In this document: one piece after another, positions 17,517-23,984 of the stretch
How the letters are laid out: each line of letters starts with the position of its first letter
Position numbering within the stretch: the first letter of the stretch is position 1
Assembly (NCBI GenBank): GCA_963932955.1
Contig: CAWVRK010000006.1
Coordinates: forward strand, 1-64,000
DNA length: 64,000 nt
Direction of reading: 5' to 3'
Source of the DNA: Flavicella sp963932955
Lineage (GTDB): Bacteria > Bacteroidota > Bacteroidia > Flavobacteriales > Flavobacteriaceae
Translations under genes and position numbers: made by a program
Notes under the pieces: model-generated
Database searches by the model: none
What the model saw: only the letters and a program-made list of their open reading frames with translations
What the model was told of the DNA's origin: nothing

Positions 17517-18698
17517 TTATGCTTCCGTGGTTCCCCATTCGGTTTTCTTTGCTTTCCGAGATCCTTCATACATATCATAACGCACAAAGCGGCAATCCAA
17601 ATCTCCGTTCTTCATGGGAATTCTTTTGGAGGTTCTCAATCCGACGTGTTTCAATGCTTGCAAGTCTGAGGTGATAAACCAAACTGTCGAATCTGGGTAG
17701 CCATTTTTCAATGTGTCTCCAATGTTTTTGTAAAAGCCTTCCACGTCTGCCAATTCCAACCGTTCGCCATAAGGAGGATTGAATAGAATCGTAGTCGCTC
17801 CAAAAACCTCTTTGCGAGAGTTGAAAAAATTGATATGGTGTACGCCTACAAATTCAGACAAATTGGCATTTTCAATGTTTTCCTTTGCTTTTTGAACGGC
17901 AGAAGGTGCTTTGTCAAAGCCCATGATTTTAAAATGAGAACTGCTTATTTTCTTGAGCAGAGCCTCTTGAATAACAAAAAACAAATCTTCGTCAAAATCG
18001 GGCCAATTTTCAAAGGCAAAATGCTTGCGGTTGATATTGGCAGGGATGCGACATGCAATCATCGTTGCTTCAATCAAGATGGTCCCCGAACCACACATGG
18101 GATCGATGAAGTTTTGTTCTCCAGTATATCCTGACAACAAGACCAATCCTGCGGCCAAAACTTCATTGATGGGCGCAATATTTGTAGAACTTCGATACCC
18201 TCGCTTGTGAAGGGACTCTCCAGAACTGTCTAAGGATACTGTACAAAAATCGTCCTTGATGTGGATGTGGATTTTTAGGTCTGGATATTTGAGATCTATA
18301 TTTGGGCGTTTGCTGTATTTGTGACGGTAATAGTCGGCAATCGCATCTTTTGATTTCAATGAGATGTAATGGGAATTGGTGGTGAAAAAGGAAGAGTTTA
18401 CCACGGAGCCAATTGCAAAAGTTCCGTCCACATCCAAAAAGCGTTCCCAGTTGATTTTTTGAAGGCTGTTGTACAAATCGTCTTCATTGCGCACACGAAA
18501 CCTACGGATGGGCTTTAAAATACGAATTGCGGTCCGCAAAGAGATATTGGCTTTGTACATGAAGCCTTTGTCGCCTTTGAAACTGACATTCCGAATGCCA
18601 ACAAGAACTTCTCGAGCTCCTAAATCTGTCAGTTCTTTGGCCAAGACCTCTTCCAAACCGAACATGGTAACGGCCACCATTTTAAAATCATTTTCCAT
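17517..18698 (-). CDS. THUMP-domain RNA methyltransferase (RlmL/YpsC-like)
   Basis: This 393-residue class I SAM-dependent enzyme has an N-terminal ferredoxin-like/THUMP RNA-binding part (residues 1-150, containing IRNVSFKGDKGFMYKANISLR) and a Rossmann methyltransferase domain. It carries the motif DPMCGSGTILIEA and the base-flipping NPPYGERL near residue 308. This matches the N2-guanine methyltransferase half of RlmL (23S rRNA G2445) and Bacillus YpsC. Which nucleotide it modifies is inferred, not shown. The ATG at 18698 is supported by a TATTTTTG element at 18716-18723, which would lie inside a longer reading. Confidence 0.88.
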   Translation of the reverse strand: MENDFKMVAVTMFGLEEVLAKELTDLGAREVLVGIRNVSFKGDKGFMYKANISLRTAIRILKPIRRFRVRNEDDLYNSLQKINWERFLDVDGTFAIGSVVNSSFFTTNSHYISLKSKDAIADYYRHKYSKRPNIDLKYPDLKIHIHIKDDFCTVSLDSSGESLHKRGYRSSTNIAPINEVLAAGLVLLSGYTGEQNFIDPMCGSGTILIEATMIACRIPANINRKHFAFENWPDFDEDLFFVIQEALLKKISSSHFKIMGFDKAPSAVQKAKENIENANLSEFVGVHHINFFNSRKEVFGATTILFNPPYGERLELADVEGFYKNIGDTLKNGYPDSTVWFITSDLQALKHVGLRTSKRIPMKNGDLDCRFVRYDMYEGSRKAKKTEWGTTEA

Positions 18699-18715
18699 AG
18701 TACTTGCTAAAACGA

Positions 18716-18723
18716 CAAAAATA
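18716..18723 (-). promoter_or_regulatory. -7 promoter element of the THUMP methyltransferase gene
   Basis: TATTTTTG on the minus strand, exact TAnnTTTG, 17 bases before the ATG at 18698. Confidence 0.45.
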
Positions 18724-18863
18724 CACATTTCGAAAGGGGAACCTACCTAATTTGCAAAAAATCAACACCATTATCCTCTTCTTTTTTACTTGAACGGAAC
18801 TCAAAAAAATTAAGATTTTTTAAAGTTGTTTAACTTTTTCTTCGTTTTGTTAAACAAATTTTA

Positions 18864-18871
18864 TATTTTTG
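18864..18871 (+). promoter_or_regulatory. -7 promoter element of the small-protein pair
   Basis: TATTTTTG, exact TAnnTTTG, with a TTTG at 18846-18849 upstream (spacer 14, shorter than the usual 17-23). It ends eight bases before the ATG at 18880, implying a very short leader. Confidence 0.45.
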
Positions 18872-18879
18872 ACTTGCGT

Positions 18880-19311
18880 ATGATGTTAGACATTACATAT
18901 TACAATAAAGAGAAAGAAGAAACCATCGATGGTTTGCTCGGAAAATCCTTCGGTTTTTGGAAACGCCTACAACTCAAAGGAATTGGGTCCCAGCGTATGG
19001 TTCTTGTCAAGACAAGTCCTGGCTTTTACCAATATAAAAACTCCATTTCTGACATCAATTATTTGAGCATTGAATTGAGGCCAAACGGAATCTTAGTGCA
19101 TCTGAACAAAGGGCTTCAGAATCTTGCGTGGTCGATTCCCTATTACCAGTTGTCCGTGTTCAAAACGGACATATTTAGCCTGCACGCCCAGGGGGAATTT
19201 TTATCGGTTTCCTGTGATAAGAATTACCACGGAAACAAATTGTTTTTCAACAAAATGGATCTGTTAAAAAACATGTATTTGAACCAAACAAGTCTACCGT
19301 ACAAAATTTAA
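18880..19311 (+). CDS. Small protein of unknown function
   Basis: I do not recognise this 143-residue protein. It has no signal peptide or membrane segment, and alternates short charged and hydrophobic stretches of mixed alpha/beta character. Notable pieces are LGKSFGFWKRLQLKGIGSQRMVLV near the start and WSIPYYQLSVFKTDIFSLHAQGEFL. Two adjacent ATGs (18880 and 18883) can start it, and a promoter element lies immediately upstream; the 18 extra residues of a longer reading would overlap that promoter. It is followed after 26 bases by another small gene, and the pair ends at a good terminator, so they probably form a two-gene operon. Confidence 0.7.
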   Translation: MMLDITYYNKEKEETIDGLLGKSFGFWKRLQLKGIGSQRMVLVKTSPGFYQYKNSISDINYLSIELRPNGILVHLNKGLQNLAWSIPYYQLSVFKTDIFSLHAQGEFLSVSCDKNYHGNKLFFNKMDLLKNMYLNQTSLPYKI

Positions 19312-19337
19312 AATAACAATTAAAATCAAGAATACTT

Positions 19338-19559
19338 ATGGAAACAATCGAACAAGCCTTGGAATTTGAAAGAAACGTTCCGAGCTACAAAACAAGAGAT
19401 CAAAGAATTTGGGCATCGCTCAAAGCAAAGGAATTGATCCTGGCGCTCAATGTATTTTACAAAAAATCGAATGACGACAAGATCATGGACTTGATGAAAC
19501 GCCTTACGGCAATCAAGAGAAAGTACGAAAAGCGATTGAAGAGAAGGATTACAATATGA
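19338..19559 (+). CDS. Small basic helical protein of unknown function
   Basis: This 73-residue protein is rich in Lys and Arg and predicted helical throughout, with a C-terminal basic cluster (KRKYEKRLKRR). Phrases such as RDQRIWASLKAKELILALNVFY and KIMDLMKRLTAIKRK suggest two amphipathic helices. I think similar short proteins are widespread in flavobacteria, but no function is known to me. The basic tail could bind nucleic acid; that is only a guess. It lies 26 bases after the gene at 18880 and just before a terminator. Confidence 0.7.
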   Translation: METIEQALEFERNVPSYKTRDQRIWASLKAKELILALNVFYKKSNDDKIMDLMKRLTAIKRKYEKRLKRRITI

Positions 19560-19580
19560 GTTTTGCAATTCCTTCAAAAC

Positions 19581-19615
19581 AAAAGCCCACAACATTGCTG
19601 TTGCGGGCTTTTTTA
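19581..19615 (+). terminator. Intrinsic terminator after the small-protein pair
   Basis: The stem GCCCaCAACA/TGTTGcGGGC has a short loop followed by TTTTTT. It lies 22 bases after the gene at 19338. A-rich sequence on the left side means it may also serve rny on the other strand. Confidence 0.85.
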
Positions 19616-19668
19616 TTTCAAATCCTTTTGTTGGATTGCTGCAGTGATAAGCAGCTCCAAAAAATAGT

Positions 19669-21240
19669 TTATTTTGCGACATTCACAGCTCTCGTCTCGC
19701 GAATAACTGTCACTTTTACCTGTCCGGGATAGGTCATGTCGTTTTGAATTTTTTGCGAGATACTAAATGACAATTCAGCTGCTTTGTCATCGTTTACTTT
19801 GGAGCTTTCTACCAAGACGCGCAATTCTCGACCCGCTTGAATGGCATAAGCTTTTTGGACACCGTTGAAGCCAAAAGCCAAATCTTCCAAATCTTTCAAA
19901 CGCTGGATGTAGGAGTCCAATACTTGCCTTCTTGCTCCAGGTCTTGCGCCTGAAATGGCATCACAAACCTGTACAATGGGAGCGTACAAAGTTTTCATTT
20001 CTATCTCGTCGTGGTGGGCTCCAATGGCGTTGCAAACATCCGGTTTTTCTCCGTATTTTTCTGCCCATTGCATTCCCAGCAAAGCATGTGGCAATTCAGA
20101 TTCTGTGTCTGGCACTTTCCCTATATCGTGCAAAAGTCCTGCGCGTTTCGCAACCTTGGCGTTCAAGCCCATTTCAGCAGCCATCAAAGCACACAAATTG
20201 GCCACTTCTCGAGAGTGCTGCAATAAGTTTTGTCCATAAGAAGAACGGAATTTCATTCTACCCACCGTTTTGATCAGTTCTGGATGCAAGCCGTGGATGC
20301 CCAAATCGATGACCGTGCGTTTTCCGACTTCTACAATTTCTTGATGGATTTGTTTTTCTGTTTTCTTGACAACTTCTTCGATTCGTGCGGGGTGTATCCT
20401 TCCGTCAGTCACCAGATTGTGCAAAGACAACCTCGCAACTTCTCTTCGGACCGGGTCAAAACAAGAAAGAATGATTGCTTCCGGGGTGTCGTCAACAATG
20501 ATCTCAACTCCTGTAGCCGCTTCAATGGCACGGATGTTACGACCTTCACGTCCGATGATACGTCCTTTGACATCATCCGATTCCAAATTGAACACAGAGA
20601 CGCAATTTTCGATAGATTGCTCTACTCCTACGCGTTGTATGGTGTTTAAGATTACTTTGCGCGCATCTTGTTCCGCTGTAAGCTTGGCTTCTTCCATGAT
20701 GTCTTGGATATACGACATGGCATCTGATTTTGCCTCTTGTTTTAAGGAACTGATCAATTCTTCTTTCGCATCTTCTGCAGAAAGTCCGGACATCACTTCC
20801 AACTGTTCAACTTGTCTTTTGTGAATTTTTTCTACTTCCAATTGTTTTTTATCGAAAATTTCAATTTTGTGGTTGTATGTCTCCTCTTTGGCGACTATGT
20901 TTTTATTCAACCTTTTGTTTTTATCCAACTCGGAAGCCAATTGAGATTCTTTCTCTTTCAATCTTTTTTCAATGTCAACAACTTTTTTCTCTCTGTTCTG
21001 AATTACTTTTTCGTGTTCTGACTTTAGTTCGATAAACCGTTCTTTGGCTTGAAGTATTTTGTCTTTTTTTATTGACTCGGCTTCTTTGTGTGCAGCTCTG
21101 ACTCGATTTTTAGCAGTTCTTTCTGCATCTTTTACGATACTCGAACCTTTGCTTTTGTTGATAATCTTGGTGATGACAAAACCAAGAACCAGTCCTATTG
21201 CAGCACCTATTGCCAAACTATTTATTGTGATTGTTTCCAT
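19669..21240 (-). CDS. rny: Ribonuclease Y
   Basis: RNase Y is a membrane-anchored endoribonuclease that starts mRNA decay. The 523-residue product has one N-terminal transmembrane helix (about 6-26), a long coiled coil rich in Lys and Glu (about 30-190), and a KH domain with GRIIGREGRNIRAIEAATG near residue 215. The HD domain follows, with SREVANLCALMAAEMGL and the metal-binding LLHDIGK near 350. Length and order are as in other RNase Y proteins. The gene lies just downstream of the 6S-like RNA and its T run, and I saw no separate exact -7 element, so its promoter is uncertain. Confidence 0.95.
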   Translation of the reverse strand: METITINSLAIGAAIGLVLGFVITKIINKSKGSSIVKDAERTAKNRVRAAHKEAESIKKDKILQAKERFIELKSEHEKVIQNREKKVVDIEKRLKEKESQLASELDKNKRLNKNIVAKEETYNHKIEIFDKKQLEVEKIHKRQVEQLEVMSGLSAEDAKEELISSLKQEAKSDAMSYIQDIMEEAKLTAEQDARKVILNTIQRVGVEQSIENCVSVFNLESDDVKGRIIGREGRNIRAIEAATGVEIIVDDTPEAIILSCFDPVRREVARLSLHNLVTDGRIHPARIEEVVKKTEKQIHQEIVEVGKRTVIDLGIHGLHPELIKTVGRMKFRSSYGQNLLQHSREVANLCALMAAEMGLNAKVAKRAGLLHDIGKVPDTESELPHALLGMQWAEKYGEKPDVCNAIGAHHDEIEMKTLYAPIVQVCDAISGARPGARRQVLDSYIQRLKDLEDLAFGFNGVQKAYAIQAGRELRVLVESSKVNDDKAAELSFSISQKIQNDMTYPGQVKVTVIRETRAVNVAK

Positions 21241-21262
21241 GTGTATCTAATTTATGTGTATA

Positions 21263-21427
21263 AAAAAACCTACACCAATTGGTTTATATAAACTCCCAAA
21301 TAACAAGTTTAGGACTAACTAGTTGCTCAAGGATCCGACTAAAACCGGCATGCTTTGACAACTATGACTCATCCTTTTTAATGGAATCGCGTTGAGTTTA
21401 TCAAACAATAATTAATGTAGGCAGTAT
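21263..21427 (-). ncRNA. ssrS: Probable 6S RNA
   Basis: The minus strand between zapA and rny folds as a long rod. The closing stem pairs CCTACATTAATT (from 21421 leftward) with AATTGGTGTAGG (ending 21270), twelve pairs including two G-T wobbles. After small bulges, GTTT pairs with AAAC and ATAAACTC with GAGTTTAT. Inside is a large open region of about 20 bases per side, then an apical stem containing TAGTTG/CAACTA and CCG/CGG. Seven T residues follow the closing stem. Length (about 165 nt), rod-with-central-bubble shape and position beside zapA, as in Proteobacteria, are those of 6S RNA, which mimics an open promoter and binds RNA polymerase. I have no covariance-model confirmation. Confidence 0.72.
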
Positions 21428-21430
21428 GTT

Positions 21431-21458
21431 CAATAATAGACGGAAAAACTAGTTCAAA
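21431..21458 (-). promoter_or_regulatory. Promoter of the 6S-like RNA
   Basis: On the minus strand TTTG (21458-21455), a 16-base spacer and TATTATTG (21438-21431, seven of eight matches to TAnnTTTG) precede the RNA by a few bases. The upstream part lies in the last codons of zapA. Confidence 0.5.
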
Positions 21459-21742
21459 TAAGCATCTAAAAGCTGATGCAACTGATTTAATTTTGTTTCA
21501 GCCGTCTGTATATTTTCATTTTCGTTGATAGAAGTCACTTCCAATTTTGATGCAAACTGCAATGCGCACATTGCCAAAACATCTTGCTTGTCGCTTACTG
21601 CGTAGTTTTGCTCAAATTTGGATATCAAATTGTTTATTTTCTCAGCAGCTTTTCTAGTCCCCTCTTCCTCAGTGGCATTGGCCACATATAGCGGATAGGT
21701 TCTTCCAGCAATTGCTACTTTGATTTTGATCGATTCTTCCAT
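21449..21742 (-). CDS. zapA: Cell division protein ZapA
   Basis: ZapA binds and cross-links FtsZ filaments at the division ring. The 97-residue product shows the family pattern: the N-terminal beta hairpin KIKVAIAGRTYPLYV, the first helix EEGTRKAAEKINNLISKF, and a longer C-terminal coiled-coil helix after QDVLAMCALQFASKLE. It starts 13 bases after the coiled-coil gene at 21756, forming an operon that ends in the promoter of the 6S-like RNA. Linkage of zapA to 6S RNA is known from Proteobacteria. Confidence 0.93.
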   Translation of the reverse strand: MEESIKIKVAIAGRTYPLYVANATEEEGTRKAAEKINNLISKFEQNYAVSDKQDVLAMCALQFASKLEVTSINENENIQTAETKLNQLHQLLDAYLN

Positions 21743-21755
21743 CTGTGTAAAGAAT

Positions 21756-22046
21756 TCAAAGGCTCAATTTGACAATGCATTTGTCAATCTCTCGAACCAA
21801 CGTATTTATCTTGTGTTTTGTTTCTTTACGATCTTCTCTACTACCTTCTATAGTTTTGGCAATCTTTAACATCTTGTACTTTTCACGTTCTGCCAATAGT
21901 TCTTCTTCGTATTGAGAGGCTACCTGTTGCAACCTGTCGATGTTGGCCAATAAAATGTCGTTTTCTTCTTTTAAAAATTGATATCTCTCAAGGATTTTTT
22001 TCAATTTGACCTCTAAAGAACCAACCGTTTCTAAAATAGCAGCCAT
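21756..22046 (-). CDS. Coiled-coil protein cotranscribed with zapA
   Basis: This 96-residue protein is a nearly continuous coiled coil. The heptad pattern is visible in LEVKLKKILERYQFLKEENDI, LLANIDRLQQVASQYEEELL and HKINTLVREIDKCIVKLSL. I know no named family for it, but its size, coiled-coil nature and position one gene before zapA suggest a division-ring role like that of gammaproteobacterial ZapB, by analogy only. A TAGTTTTG promoter element lies 15 bases upstream of its ATG. Confidence 0.8.
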   Translation of the reverse strand: MAAILETVGSLEVKLKKILERYQFLKEENDILLANIDRLQQVASQYEEELLAEREKYKMLKIAKTIEGSREDRKETKHKINTLVREIDKCIVKLSL

Positions 22047-22060
22047 TCGGTTTTCAATTT

Positions 22061-22068
22061 CAAAACTA
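22061..22068 (-). promoter_or_regulatory. -7 promoter element of the coiled-coil/zapA operon
   Basis: TAGTTTTG on the minus strand, exact TAnnTTTG, 14 bases before the ATG at 22046. Confidence 0.45.
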
Positions 22069-22281
22069 TATCATTACAAAGTTAACATTCCAAAGTTAAA
22101 ATACAACATTTTCCACTTATATTGCTGAAGTTTTTTTTGGCATTCGCAAACGTTCGGCAATACAAGTCCCAATTTAAGCGATCTCATTTTTTAGAAGAAC
22201 TTAGCTTGTGCAATTGGAAAAAACAAAAGCCTTCCGAATTCCTGATATAAATTAGTATTTTAGCTAATCAATTGAATTGCC

Positions 22282-23979
22282 TTGAAAACAAACAACGCCC
22301 TTATTTACTTCTTCTTGTTGAACTTCGCTGCTTTGTCAAGTCAACAAAAATACCCGCAAAATTATTTTAGAAACCCTTTGAATACCCCCATGATTTTGGC
22401 AGGGACTTTTGGCGAACTTCGGTCTTCCCACTTTCATTCAGGAATTGACTTAAAAACACAACAAAGAGAAGGACTCAAGGTTCTTGCCGCCGCAGAAGGC
22501 TATGTCTCGCGAATAAAAATCTCAAATTGGGGCTATGGAAAAGCCCTTTACATCACCCACCCAAATGGCTTCACCACCGTCTATGCCCATCTAAAAGAAT
22601 TCAACAAAAAAATTGAAGCTTACACCAAAGCAAAACAGTACGAACTTGAAAAAACAGAAATTCAACTGTTTCCAAAAAAAGGAGAACTGCTTGTTACTCA
22701 GGAAGAAGTCATTGCTTATTCTGGGAGTACGGGTGGATTTATTGCTCCACACTTGCACTTCGAAATACGTGACAGTCAAACAGAAAAGGTCATCAACCCC
22801 ATGCATTTTGGTTTGCTTCCCAAGGACGTTGTCAAACCGAAAATATTGGCAGCTCAAGCCTATGCCTTACAAGATTCCGCTCATGTAAACGGCAGCAACC
22901 GCCCCGTCCCACTAAGTCTCAAACAGTTTGAAGATGGCAACTACCTTGCCGAACCTGTCAAAGGGTATGGAAGCATTGGATTTGGAGTACATACCTACGA
23001 CCGACAAGACGGATCTTTGAACAAAAATGGGGTATACAAGATCAATATGAAAGTCAATGGAAAAACCACCTACGAACACAAATTGGAAAGCTTTTCATTT
23101 GGAGAATCCAAATACCTCAACCTCTTGATCGATTTCGCACAATACGCTGCAAACAAAAAAAAATACCAAAAAACCTACATACATCCTGAAAACAAACTCA
23201 GTATTTACAAAGAAACCGCAGAAAAAGGCAGGCTCCAAGTAAAAGAAAAATTAGACTACCAAGTAGTTATCAAAGTCAGTGACTTCAAACAAAATACTGC
23301 CACCCTTACCATTCCTGTTGTGGGCGTTAAAAAGACACCCATTCCCAATAAGGAACAGCTGAAGACAAATTATTTTATCAAACACAACGAAGCGCAGTCT
23401 TTTGAAAATTCGGGAATCAAAATTGAATTTCCTAAAAACGCCTTTTACGAAGATTTTTATTTTGACTTTCGAGTTGAAGACAGCATTGCCTACCTTCACA
23501 CTACAGAAGTGCCTCTCAACAAAAGTTACGACTTGAGTTTTGACGTTTCTAGCCTTTCTAAAGGACAACACGAAAAAGGATACATTTCGCGGATCAACCA
23601 AAAAGGAAAAACAAGCTATTGCCCAACAAGCAAAATAGACAGTGTTTTTAAAACATCTACCAAAAACCTTGGAAGACACACGCTCTCGTACGACGAAGAA
23701 AGTCCAGAGATTTCCAACTGTAGTTTTTACAAAGGACAAAACTTGACCGGTTATCATTTTTTTAGCATTTATCTGAAAGACGCCTTGTCGGGAATCAAAA
23801 CCTACAGGGGAGAAATTGACGAAAAGTGGATTTTGCTAGAGCGCAATGTAAAAACAAACAAATTGACTTATAATTTTCATGATAAAAAATTAAAAAAAGG
23901 CAAACATACTTTTACTCTGTTTGCTGTCGATAATGTAGGAAATACTCGTACATTTACATCCGAATTTCGCATTAAATAA
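22282..23979 (+). CDS. M23 family metallopeptidase (secreted)
   Basis: This 565-residue protein has a signal peptide (about 1-20) and a LytM/M23 zinc peptidase domain. The zinc ligands are seen in HFHSGIDLKT (HxxxD, residues 50-54) and HLHFEI (HxH, near 161). M23 enzymes cut glycine- or peptide-linked cell wall cross-bridges. The long C-terminal part (200-565) is beta-rich and unrecognised, with no T9SS tail. The start is TTG at 22282: the frame has a TGA only three codons upstream and no ATG before the signal peptide. It lies five bases ahead of the TonB-dependent receptor gene, so the two are likely cotranscribed. Confidence 0.88.
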   Translation: MKTNNALIYFFLLNFAALSSQQKYPQNYFRNPLNTPMILAGTFGELRSSHFHSGIDLKTQQREGLKVLAAAEGYVSRIKISNWGYGKALYITHPNGFTTVYAHLKEFNKKIEAYTKAKQYELEKTEIQLFPKKGELLVTQEEVIAYSGSTGGFIAPHLHFEIRDSQTEKVINPMHFGLLPKDVVKPKILAAQAYALQDSAHVNGSNRPVPLSLKQFEDGNYLAEPVKGYGSIGFGVHTYDRQDGSLNKNGVYKINMKVNGKTTYEHKLESFSFGESKYLNLLIDFAQYAANKKKYQKTYIHPENKLSIYKETAEKGRLQVKEKLDYQVVIKVSDFKQNTATLTIPVVGVKKTPIPNKEQLKTNYFIKHNEAQSFENSGIKIEFPKNAFYEDFYFDFRVEDSIAYLHTTEVPLNKSYDLSFDVSSLSKGQHEKGYISRINQKGKTSYCPTSKIDSVFKTSTKNLGRHTLSYDEESPEISNCSFYKGQNLTGYHFFSIYLKDALSGIKTYRGEIDEKWILLERNVKTNKLTYNFHDKKLKKGKHTFTLFAVDNVGNTRTFTSEFRIK

Positions 23980-23984
23980 ATAGT

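Noticed and set aside
20230..20824. Two long plus-strand frames
   Set aside because: They lie opposite the conserved KH and HD region of rny and have no recognisable protein features.
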